The notes under the pieces are model-generated. The model was not told where the DNA came from. It was given only the letters and a program-made list of their open reading frames with translations, and did not search any database. Shown one piece after another: positions 1 through 6,932 of a stretch of DNA of 11,264 bases. Within the stretch, counting starts at the first letter, position 1; every line of letters starts with the position of its first letter. The stretch covers positions 1 to 11,264 of the forward strand of contig DXFC01000297.1 in assembly GCA_019114645.1 (NCBI GenBank), written 5' to 3'. Made by a program: the position numbers and the translations under genes. Origin of the DNA: Candidatus Halomonas stercoripullorum. GTDB lineage: Bacteria; Pseudomonadota; Gammaproteobacteria; Pseudomonadales; Halomonadaceae.

Positions 1-1053
1 GGAATCCCCAACAGCCTGCCAAGATTGATTCCGGTCCGGGTACTGGCGCAGTAATAGCGCTTTCAAGCCGGGAAGGATATCCACACTGCTGGGGATCGAT
101 CCATCACGCCTGAATACCGCTTCATGAAAATTCTCGTAGCGGGGCCAATAGCGATATGGCAGTGTTTTAAAAAACACCCCTAACGTCGGGGTATGTGTAG
201 CCAGTGCAAGATTACGCACCCCGGTATCGCCACACACCAGCACTGACACGCGCGCCATCCATGCGGCCAGGGAATCAAGCTCCATGCACGGCTGAACGCT
301 GACATTGCCGTGCTGCGCCACCACGTCATTGAGAAAACTTCCCGACTCTTCTGCCTTGTTACCTTCCAGCAAAATATGCTGGTAATCGCTGAAAGTGTGC
401 GCAGCCTCATCAATGAGCTGTCGCCAGGAGTCCAGGGAGAGCGACTTGTCCGGCGTCGAGGCGAAAGGGAAATAAGCGATGACTCGATCAGCACCACTTC
501 CGAGATGCCAAGGCATGGCGAAATCGAGCGGATATCCCGGCTTATGCCCCATCACCTTTAAGAAGTCGAGCAGCACTTCGGCTTCATAGTGATAATTCGT
601 ACGCCTGAGTCCGACGTCATACAGCAGATAATTAAAAACTGGCCGATAAGGAAAGCCCAGTTTGATCGAAGCAGTGGTAAAAAACGTCAGCAGTCGCGAA
701 CGCGCGGTATCGGCCAGATCAAAAAGCATGTCATAGGGGGGCAGCTCATGTAATGAGCGCCACTGCTCGGCCAGACTCCCCCGGGTATCCTGGACAAAGA
801 CCTCATCCACCAGATCTTCGGGCACCGCATAGCGATAAGAAGTGACGGTGGCCAGCGTCAGGTAGGCATTAGGAAACAGTCGACGCAGCTCAACCAGGAA
901 CGGCCGTGCTGCCATATAATCGCCAAATGCGCACTGGCGTATCACCAGGATACGCTGAACGTCCTCCAGCGCCGTGTTCTCCAGCCATCTTCGCCCGTTA
1001 CGCTTCAGGTAGGCACACTTATCTGTCCAGGCTTTCATCGTCGTGTTTGTCAT
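1..1053 (-). CDS. GT9-family (heptosyltransferase-like) glycosyltransferase, 3' end beyond window
   Basis: I translated the minus strand by hand from ATG at 1053: 351 codons are open to base 1 with no stop, so the C-terminus lies outside the window. The protein resembles GT9 enzymes, which transfer ADP-heptose or related sugars to the LPS core at the inner face of the inner membrane. Visible support: an N-terminal Rossmann start (RILVIRQCAFGDYMAARP, about residues 34-51) with the family Asp at D45; a second-domain PDKS segment near 201-204; and a nucleotide-site loop CGDTGVRNLALA near 274-285. In that loop the usual His of the D-S/T-G-x-x-H motif is Asn (N281). The ATG shares ATGA with the stop of the upstream GT4 gene, suggesting translational coupling; ATG at 1038 is an alternative start. 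By hand count on eight 60-base lines its G+C is about 52%, lower than glyS. Acceptor and sugar are unknown. Confidence 0.85.
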   Translation of the reverse strand, partial: MTNTTMKAWTDKCAYLKRNGRRWLENTALEDVQRILVIRQCAFGDYMAARPFLVELRRLFPNAYLTLATVTSYRYAVPEDLVDEVFVQDTRGSLAEQWRSLHELPPYDMLFDLADTARSRLLTFFTTASIKLGFPYRPVFNYLLYDVGLRRTNYHYEAEVLLDFLKVMGHKPGYPLDFAMPWHLGSGADRVIAYFPFASTPDKSLSLDSWRQLIDEAAHTFSDYQHILLEGNKAEESGSFLNDVVAQHGNVSVQPCMELDSLAAWMARVSVLVCGDTGVRNLALATHTPTLGVFFKTLPYRYWPRYENFHEAVFRRDGSIPSSVDILPGLKALLLRQYPDRNQSWQAVGDS

Positions 1054-2186
1054 CCTAAATATTCATTGGCCAGTGCCTGAACATGGGCAGAAATACCAAA
1101 TGCCATTTCGGCTCGCGCCCGTGCCGCCTGGCCCAGGCTACACCGTAACTCTGTTTCCCGCCCAAGCTCCGCCATTCTTTCAGCCCAGACCGTGGGTTCG
1201 TTTGCTGCAGCCAGGCGACCACAACCGGCTTCAAGCAGCTCTGGAATGGCCCCGCTGTCAGCGCCAATGATAGCTTTGCCGGCTGCCATCGCCTCAACCA
1301 CGGTGAGGCCAAAGGCCTCGTTGCGTGAAGGCACGCAAACAATATCCAATGCCTCAAAAAGGCGTGGCAGGTCACCACGAAAGCCGGTAAACGTCACCTG
1401 CTCTTCCAGCCCCAGCTCCCTAATCTGGGAGCGTAATTGAGATACATAGTCCTCATTGCTGCCTTCCCGGGCTGTGAGTCCTCCAATCATTACGCCATGC
1501 CAGGCCATATCGGGAGCAAGATCACGTAGGTGAGCCAGCGCTTCCAGCCAGACTTCATGCCCCTTGCCATCGGTCAGCCTGCCAGGCAACCCGATAGCTA
1601 TTTGATCCGGGCCAACACCTACGTCACGACGCAACGCCTCACGGGCAATAGCATCGAGTTGCGGCACATAGGGCGCCAAATCGATCCCCAAGTAGAGACG
1701 CCGGATACGCGCCGGAGGGAGGGGAAAAGCTTCCAGGTTGCGCTGCCGTGTTGCTTCACTAATGGAAAATAGTCGTGTGACTTTGCCATAAGCCCAGCGA
1801 TGATACGGGTCCTTCTTGGGGCGGGTGACCCCCATATGATCAGTGAAAAACAGCTTGAGCGAGGGCCGCAGCGTTGCTAATAATGCGCCCAGACGTAAAT
1901 CACTGGACTTGTGACAGTGCAATACATCAATGGCGTGGCGATCGAGATAGGCCAGAACTCGGCGCACCTGTAACAAGGCACGCCCACGCGACGGAGCGAG
2001 CAGTGGTTCGACTCCAGCGATCGTCAGGCTTTCAGCCACCCGGGAACCGACCAGTGCCAGACCATGACACTCCCACCCCTGGCGTTGCAGCTCAGGTATA
2101 ATTCGCGCAGGATACATTTCGAGCCCACCCCAGCCATCTGAAAGGCAGATATGCATGATCTTGTGCGCCAAGGAGGTCTCCTTCAT
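1050..2186 (-). CDS. GT4-family glycosyltransferase (LPS core type)
   Basis: This 378-residue protein is a GT-B fold retaining glycosyltransferase of family GT4, the family of WaaG. The N-terminal domain opens with a beta strand and a Gly-rich loop (IMHICLSDGWGGLEM, residues 10-24). The C-terminal donor domain has GRLTDGKGH (202-210), VTFTGFRGDLPRLF (264-277) and the signature E-x7-E (E290 and E298 in RNEAFGLTVVEAMAAG). In this family the second Glu contacts the nucleotide sugar. There is no membrane segment, so it probably works at the cytoplasmic face of the inner membrane. ATG at 2186 is preferred because GGAG lies five bases upstream (CGGAGAACTG). The gene overlaps the next GT9 gene by four bases, and the two form a minus-strand operon. 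It probably extends the LPS core, but sugar and linkage cannot be read from sequence. Confidence 0.9.
   Translation of the reverse strand: MKETSLAHKIMHICLSDGWGGLEMYPARIIPELQRQGWECHGLALVGSRVAESLTIAGVEPLLAPSRGRALLQVRRVLAYLDRHAIDVLHCHKSSDLRLGALLATLRPSLKLFFTDHMGVTRPKKDPYHRWAYGKVTRLFSISEATRQRNLEAFPLPPARIRRLYLGIDLAPYVPQLDAIAREALRRDVGVGPDQIAIGLPGRLTDGKGHEVWLEALAHLRDLAPDMAWHGVMIGGLTAREGSNEDYVSQLRSQIRELGLEEQVTFTGFRGDLPRLFEALDIVCVPSRNEAFGLTVVEAMAAGKAIIGADSGAIPELLEAGCGRLAAANEPTVWAERMAELGRETELRCSLGQAARARAEMAFGISAHVQALANEYLG
2170..2183. repeat. 14-bp inverted repeat at the start of the GT4 gene
   Basis: AAGGAG-GT-CTCCTT is an inverted repeat with perfect 6-base arms. It covers codons 2 to 6 of the minus-strand GT4 gene, just inside its start, and lies 30 bases upstream of the plus-strand GT9 start. 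In the GT4 mRNA the CUCCUU arm could pair with the upstream GGAG ribosome-binding site. It could equally be chance in a coding sequence. Confidence 0.35.
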
Positions 2187-2212
2187 CAGTTCTCCGGGGC
2201 CTGGCAGCCCAG

Positions 2213-3322
2213 ATGAATTCTTCTTTGACTATGACAGATGACCACCGAACCCGGCGGCCACCGCATATTTTGGTGGTGCGTAACGATAAACTGGGCGATT
2301 TCATGCTCGCCTGGCCGGCCCTCGCCTGTCTTAAGGCCGGCGCGCCCGAGGCAAAAATCAGTGTTCTGGTACCGGGCTATACGGCACCACTCGCCCGCTT
2401 GTGCCCCTGGATCGACGAGGTAATCCTCGACCCGGGTGACACGGCCGGGAAGCAAGCGCAGCGTCAGCTTCTCTCGCAGCTGCGCCGGGCTCGCTTCACC
2501 GCTATGCTGACGCTTTTCTCCACGCCACGTATCGGCTGGCTCGGCTGGCGTGCCGGTATTCCCCACCGGATGGCGCCAGCCACCAAGTGGGCCCAGCTAT
2601 TCTACAACCATCGTGTGGTCCAACGCAGGTCGCGCTCGGCTAAACCGGAGTATATGTATAACGTTGAGCTAGCCGAGCAGTTGCTGAATATGCTGGGCTA
2701 TGGCCCTGTAACGCGACCGACAGCACCGTATTGGCCGCTAGAGCGCGGAATCCGTCAAACCCAGCGCGACGCCCTCGTGGGTGAGTTAGGCCTCGAGCCC
2801 TCTTCCCCCTGGTTGTTTCTACATGCCGGCAGCGGTGGCTCGGCGGTAAACCTGACGCCAGCCCAGTACGCTGAGCTGGCAGTAAAAATCGACGCTCAAC
2901 TTGCCGCTCAAGGCATCTCTTCCCAGTGGTTGCTAACTGCCGGCCCAGGAGAAGAAACAACCGCTCAAGCCTTGCGGGATTCGCTGTTAACCAAGGACCT
3001 ACAAGCAACCGTGCTGCCGGCACGACAGAACCTGGGGGATTTCGCCCTGACGCTTGCTGCTGCCGACCTGTTTATTGCCGGCTCCACCGGGCCGCTGCAT
3101 ATCGCCGGTTGCCTGAATCGCCCCACGGCGGGGTTTTATCCAGCCCGCCGCTCGGCTACTGCACTACGCTGGCAAACATGCAACGATGAGAACCATCGTC
3201 TTGCTTTCAGCCCGCCTGAAAATGCTGAAGTGCATGATATGTCTGCGATTGATCTAGTCATGGCAGCCAATGCCATTAGCGCTCTGGTACATGACCTGGC
3301 GGCGGCGCCGTCCGCGTCCTGA
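2213..3322 (+). CDS. GT9-family (heptosyltransferase-like) glycosyltransferase
   Basis: This 369-residue protein is a GT9 enzyme of the ADP-heptose:LPS heptosyltransferase superfamily, probably acting on the LPS core in the cytoplasm. The N-terminal motif HILVVRNDKLGDFMLAWP (18-35) contains the family Asp at D29. The C-terminal nucleotide-site loop GSTGPLHIAG (290-299) keeps His at H296. The segment that carries a Lys in WaaC/WaaF (the AxxxxKRWP-like loop) here reads HAGSGGSAVNLTP (204-216) without that Lys, so it is neither WaaC nor WaaF. No good Shine-Dalgarno sequence precedes ATG 2213 or the in-frame ATG at 2231, so the exact start is uncertain. The start lies 26 bases from the divergent GT4 gene, and the last 47 bases overlap the convergent waaE-like gene. 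It could transfer a further core heptose or another sugar. Confidence 0.88.
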   Translation: MNSSLTMTDDHRTRRPPHILVVRNDKLGDFMLAWPALACLKAGAPEAKISVLVPGYTAPLARLCPWIDEVILDPGDTAGKQAQRQLLSQLRRARFTAMLTLFSTPRIGWLGWRAGIPHRMAPATKWAQLFYNHRVVQRRSRSAKPEYMYNVELAEQLLNMLGYGPVTRPTAPYWPLERGIRQTQRDALVGELGLEPSSPWLFLHAGSGGSAVNLTPAQYAELAVKIDAQLAAQGISSQWLLTAGPGEETTAQALRDSLLTKDLQATVLPARQNLGDFALTLAAADLFIAGSTGPLHIAGCLNRPTAGFYPARRSATALRWQTCNDENHRLAFSPPENAEVHDMSAIDLVMAANAISALVHDLAAAPSAS

Positions 3323-4055
3323 TCCACAGATCGGCATATTTGGCGAATGTCGAGTGGGCCGAAAGCAGTGCCAACAGCAAGCCTTGGCGGCCATCCAGAA
3401 AACCGGCACGCAGTAAGTACATGCGCAAGAAGCAGCCCAATCCATGCACGACACCCTCTAGCAGGCTGCCCCGCTTGCCGCGAGCTGCGCGCTGTTCAGC
3501 CCAGGCCTGAGCGTAGTGTGCAGACTTCTCTAAGTAATGACGCAAATCACGATAGGTGTAGTGCAACAGATCGCCCTGTAACGCCTTGACCGGCAAGCCG
3601 TCGGGATTTTGCAATTTCTCATGCACCAACGCTGCATCGTATGACGCCTTTCCTCGGGGATAAAGACGTGCCACTCGATCAGGGTACCAGCCGGAATGGC
3701 GGATAAAATCACCAAAACACCAGGACAACCGCGGCAGGGTATAGATTGCCGACTCTTCAGCAGCCACGACTTTCTGAATGCTTTCACGCAGCTCGGGGGT
3801 CACGCGCTCATCAGCATCGATCATCAGAACCCAGTGGCTGGTTGCCATGGCTTCGGCACGCTGACGCTGTATGCCAAACCCCTGCCAATCGGCGTTGACA
3901 GCCACCTTATCGGTAAACTCACGCGCAATTTCACAGGTGTTATCATCACTACCGGCATCCAGCACGACAATCTCATCCGCCCAGCTGACTGTTTCCAGGC
4001 AGGCACGCAGGTGGGCAGCTTCATTTTTGACAATCAGGACAGCGGCCAGACTCAT
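3276..4055 (-). CDS. waaE: WaaE/KdtX-type LPS core beta-glucosyltransferase (GT2)
   Basis: This 259-residue GT2 (GT-A fold, inverting) enzyme matches the WaaE/KdtX group, known in Klebsiella and Serratia to add a beta-1,4-linked glucose to heptose I of the inner core. Residues counted from the ATG: SLAAVLIVKNEAAHL (2-16), a WADEIVVLDAGSDDNT stretch (25-40), a metal-binding D-A-D at 80-82 within VLMIDADERVTPEL, RHSGWYPDRVARLY (119-132), LVHEKL (143-148), and the C-terminal RAGFLDGRQGLLLA (216-229) that is very typical of the group. A GTG at 4064 would add three residues, but GAGGTG there fits better as the ribosome-binding site, six bases from ATG 4055. The 3' end overlaps the convergent GT9 gene by 47 bases. 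Substrate assignment is by family resemblance. Confidence 0.9.
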   Translation of the reverse strand: MSLAAVLIVKNEAAHLRACLETVSWADEIVVLDAGSDDNTCEIAREFTDKVAVNADWQGFGIQRQRAEAMATSHWVLMIDADERVTPELRESIQKVVAAEESAIYTLPRLSWCFGDFIRHSGWYPDRVARLYPRGKASYDAALVHEKLQNPDGLPVKALQGDLLHYTYRDLRHYLEKSAHYAQAWAEQRAARGKRGSLLEGVVHGLGCFLRMYLLRAGFLDGRQGLLLALLSAHSTFAKYADLWIRTRTAPPPGHVPER

Positions 4056-4180
4056 CGACGACACCTCGTTGGTTCAGCGGCTGGACAGTGTACTGTTCGG
4101 AGCGAGAGAGCGGCAAATACGCCTTACAAGCTTGGAGTCCAACCAGCAAGACTTGGTAAGCTATCGACAGCATTCAATGG
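4056..4180. promoter_or_regulatory. Divergent intergenic region with two short inverted repeats
   Basis: This 125-base gap separates the divergent waaE-like gene and the OpgB-like gene and must hold the promoters of both. Two small inverted repeats are visible: ACAGT-GT-ACTGT at 4085-4096 and TTGGA-G-TCCAA at 4132-4142. Either could be an operator half-site pair, but both are short enough to be chance. I see no convincing sigma-70 hexamer pair on either strand; TTGGTAAGCT (4153-4162) is at best a poor extended -10. Confidence 0.35.
4062..4067 (-). promoter_or_regulatory. Ribosome-binding site that sets the waaE start
   Basis: On the minus strand GAGGTG lies six bases (TCGTCG) before ATG 4055. 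It contains the GTG that an automatic caller would take as the start at 4064. No Shine-Dalgarno sequence precedes that GTG, so the ATG is favoured. Confidence 0.65.
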
Positions 4181-5866
4181 ATGAATCTGCGCATGCCACT
4201 TCCTGCCAAATTAAAAAAACTGCTCCACCCCCGCTGGCTGTCGCTTGCGGTCATCGGCCTATGCCTCGGATATGCCACTACCGTATTGACGCGCATACCG
4301 CTCTGGGGGCTTCTGCTGCCGGCCTGCGCCTGGCTGGGGCTCGGCTGGATGTTTCGCTGGGGTGCTCCAGCGTGTGCTGCCGCCCGTTTCGTTCCACGCC
4401 TCTGGACCTGGTCGCTACTGCCTATTGCACTGTGGGGGCTGTATCTCTACTTGGCCGAAAGCTTCGGCATTGTCGATTTAAGCGCCGTATTCTTTCATCT
4501 TCAGGCCGGGATAGCCGACCACGGCGGTGCGAGTCGAATTGTTGCCGCGCTTCTCTATTCGGCTTCGATGGCTATCTTGCTGGTGTCCTTCACCTGGCTC
4601 GTCCGCCACGACCATCGCTGGCGCCGCGGTGAGCCGCTGCTGGCTCTGGCGCTATTGATCAGCAATCCTCTGTTGTATGGCATGGGCCAACGTGGGGCTG
4701 CCATCGTCACCAAGCCTGGTGCCTGGCTTGAGCGCGAATATGTCGAACCGGTGTTGCTCGATGCTCCTCGCCAGCCGCCCAACTTGCTGTTGCTGTATCT
4801 GGAAAGCACGGAACGCACCTATGCCGACCGTGAACGCTTCGGTGATGCCTACGCAGACATTGATGCTATCGGTGAGCGAGGCTTGGTGGTGGAAGGTGTC
4901 CGACAGATCGACAACACCGGCTGGACCATGGCCGGCATGATCGCCAGCCAGTGCGGTACGCCACTGATGCCCGCCGGGCTGCTGCATGACCGCCAGTTCT
5001 CACCCCTCGATCAGGTGGTCCCCGGCATCGCCTGCCTGGGCGATCTATTGGCCGAGCAGGGTTACCAACTAAGCTATCTGGGCGGTGCCAGTACCGCCTT
5101 CGCTGGCAAGGGCCTGTTTTACAACGGCCACGGGTTTGACACTGTCCTTGGCCGTGAAGAGTTGCAACCCCTGCTCGACGATCCTGATTACGTCAATAAC
5201 TGGGGCCTCTATGACGACTCGCTGTATGAATTCAGTTTGCAGGAATTACGCCGCCTGAATGCCCAGGACGCCCCCTGGGGCATGGTCAACCTGAGCCTTG
5301 CCGGGCATGCGCCCAGCGGCTACCCCGCCCAGACATGCCTCGACCGTCAAGGGGAGTTCGACGGCGTCAATATTCTCTATTCGGTGGAGTGTTCGGCCTG
5401 GCTAGCGAGAGACTTTCTCCAGCGCGCCGAAGCCGAAGGGTTGCTCGACAATACCGTTATCGTTGTCGCCAGCGATCACCTGACCATGCGGGTTTCTGTC
5501 TGGGAGCAGTTGATCGAGGGTGAGCGCGACAACACCTTTATTCTGCTGGGGCCTGGTCTTCCTACAGGGCGCATCAGCCGTGAGGCTTCCATGCTGGATG
5601 TGTTTCCCACCATTCTTGAGGCCCTTGGCTTTACTATTGACTGGCACCGCGCCGGGCTGGGTGTCTCGCTACTCTCGGAAGAGCCTACCCTGCTGGAAGA
5701 GTACGGCATGGAGGCCATCAATACCCGTATGCGCGAAGAAATTGCGCTGCAGGAGCGCTTGTGGGAAGGGCTGGCTCCCGTACAGCAGGAGCCGGCACCC
5801 GCAAACCATGACCAAGTCGTGGAAACCCCCGAGGATGCCATTTGGGAGCATCCGGCCCTACAGTAA
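4181..5866 (+). CDS. OpgB/MdoB-like membrane phosphoglycerol (or phosphoethanolamine) transferase
   Basis: This 561-residue protein belongs to the alkaline-phosphatase/sulfatase superfamily and most resembles OpgB (MdoB), which moves phosphoglycerol from phosphatidylglycerol to periplasmic glucans. About five hydrophobic segments lie in the first 170 residues (near 19-37, 40-57, 74-92, 118-140, 151-168), followed by a periplasmic catalytic domain. Visible motifs: NLLLLYLESTERTYAD (201-216; E208 is the likely metal ligand), GWTMAGMIASQCGTPL (247-262; T249 is the likely nucleophile), CLGDLLAEQGY (285-295), GHGFDTVLGREEL (316-328), NWGLYDDSLYE (340-350), and a metal-binding SDHL (431-434). E. 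coli OpgB is over 700 residues; the long C-terminal region is absent here. The 3' end is 10 bases from the convergent waaF. Its place among core genes suggests LPS as a possible acceptor, but glucans are equally possible. No strong ribosome-binding site precedes ATG 4181; ATG 4193 is an alternative. Confidence 0.85.
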   Translation: MNLRMPLPAKLKKLLHPRWLSLAVIGLCLGYATTVLTRIPLWGLLLPACAWLGLGWMFRWGAPACAAARFVPRLWTWSLLPIALWGLYLYLAESFGIVDLSAVFFHLQAGIADHGGASRIVAALLYSASMAILLVSFTWLVRHDHRWRRGEPLLALALLISNPLLYGMGQRGAAIVTKPGAWLEREYVEPVLLDAPRQPPNLLLLYLESTERTYADRERFGDAYADIDAIGERGLVVEGVRQIDNTGWTMAGMIASQCGTPLMPAGLLHDRQFSPLDQVVPGIACLGDLLAEQGYQLSYLGGASTAFAGKGLFYNGHGFDTVLGREELQPLLDDPDYVNNWGLYDDSLYEFSLQELRRLNAQDAPWGMVNLSLAGHAPSGYPAQTCLDRQGEFDGVNILYSVECSAWLARDFLQRAEAEGLLDNTVIVVASDHLTMRVSVWEQLIEGERDNTFILLGPGLPTGRISREASMLDVFPTILEALGFTIDWHRAGLGVSLLSEEPTLLEEYGMEAINTRMREEIALQERLWEGLAPVQQEPAPANHDQVVETPEDAIWEHPALQ

Positions 5867-5876
5867 CCAACCCCAG

Positions 5877-6932
5877 CTAGCCTTTGGCAATCACCGAACG
5901 CGCATTTAATACAGCAGCCAGTACACGTTGCGGCGATAGCTGCACCAGACAGTTGGTGTGCCCCAGGGGGCACACCCGCTCAAAACAGGGTGAACACTCC
6001 AGAGCGAGGTAATGAATCTCTGCCTGGGAGGTCAATGGCGGTGTGTAAGCCGGCGACGACGAGCCGTACAGCGCATGCACCCGGGTCCCGACTGCGGCCG
6101 CCACGTGCATCAGCCCCGAGTCGTTGGTGACCACCTGCCGGCAATCGGCCAATAGATCGACCGCATCAGCCAGACGGGTCTGCCCACACACGTTGTGCAC
6201 ATGCTCCAGGCCGCTGGCAATCGCCTCACCCGCCGCTACGTCTTTGGCGCCACCCAGCACCCGCACCTCGAAACCTTCGGCCACCAGTCGCTCGGCAAGT
6301 TCACGAAAGTGGCCCAGCGGCCACTGCTTGGCCGGACCATATTCGGCGCCCGGCATCATGCCGATAGCCGGGCGGGCAGAGAGCCCCAGCCGGCTACGTA
6401 GTGCTGCCTGATTATCGGCATCCACCCTGAGTCGCGGATGTGGAATGGGAAAATCGCCCTGTCGCACCTCGGTGGCATCCAGCCCCAGGGCCACAAAACG
6501 CTTCACGGTCTGGTCCAGTACGGCCTTGTCGAGGCGTCGGCGATCATTAAGCAGGCCATAACGCTGCTCACCGGTAAAACCCGTACGCTGCGGTACGCGC
6601 GCAAGGAAGGGAACCAGCGCCGACTTCCACGAGCGTGGCAACACAATGGCGCGATCAAAGCGTCCCCGCAACTGTTGCGCCAGCTGGCGCCGAGCCGACC
6701 AGCCAAATTCGCCATGGCCGACATCCAGCCCGAATACTTCGCTGACTTCCTCCATACGCTCAAGAATGGGCTGCGACCACCCCGGCGCCACCACTCCAAT
6801 ATGGCTCTCCGGCCAGCGCTGCTTGAGGGTCAGAAACAGACTTTGAGCCATCACCATGTCACCCACCCAGGAAGGGCCGACCACCAGGATCCTCGGTGCT
6901 GATGTCAGTGCTGGCTTGGCCGCCTGGCTCAT
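5877..6932 (-). CDS. waaF: ADP-heptose:LPS heptosyltransferase II (WaaF)
   Basis: WaaF transfers L-glycero-D-manno-heptose from ADP-heptose to heptose I of the LPS inner core, in the cytoplasm at the inner membrane. The protein is 351 residues, normal for the family. Motifs counted from the ATG: RILVVGPSWVGDMVMAQ (14-30, family Asp D25), PRSWKSALVPF (99-109), MMPGAEYGPAKQWP (192-205, with the substrate-binding Lys K202), the nucleotide-site loop NDSGLMHVAA (270-279, H276), and a C-terminal Cys cluster at C313, C316, C321 and C328 typical of WaaF. ATG 6932 overlaps the hldD stop as ATGA, with AAGG seven bases upstream, so it is preferred over an in-frame GTG at 6953. It is the second gene of a minus-strand operon with hldD, which makes its donor. 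Confidence 0.95.
   Translation of the reverse strand: MSQAAKPALTSAPRILVVGPSWVGDMVMAQSLFLTLKQRWPESHIGVVAPGWSQPILERMEEVSEVFGLDVGHGEFGWSARRQLAQQLRGRFDRAIVLPRSWKSALVPFLARVPQRTGFTGEQRYGLLNDRRRLDKAVLDQTVKRFVALGLDATEVRQGDFPIPHPRLRVDADNQAALRSRLGLSARPAIGMMPGAEYGPAKQWPLGHFRELAERLVAEGFEVRVLGGAKDVAAGEAIASGLEHVHNVCGQTRLADAVDLLADCRQVVTNDSGLMHVAAAVGTRVHALYGSSSPAYTPPLTSQAEIHYLALECSPCFERVCPLGHTNCLVQLSPQRVLAAVLNARSVIAKG

Noticed and set aside
162..177. GTGTTTT-AA-AAAACAC inverted repeat resembling a terminator or operator
   Set aside because: It lies inside the leftmost GT9 coding frame, encodes an ordinary VFFKT stretch, and has no start or stop of a gene next to it.
3871..4632. 253-codon plus-strand open frame across the waaE 5' end, the intergenic gap and the OpgB-like 5' end
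   Set aside because: Its product is Arg/Ser/Cys-rich with no domain, and both overlapped genes are well supported by family motifs.
5867..5876. Possible bidirectional terminator between the OpgB-like gene and waaF
   Set aside because: The gap is only 10 bases and no hairpin with a T-run was found on either strand around it.
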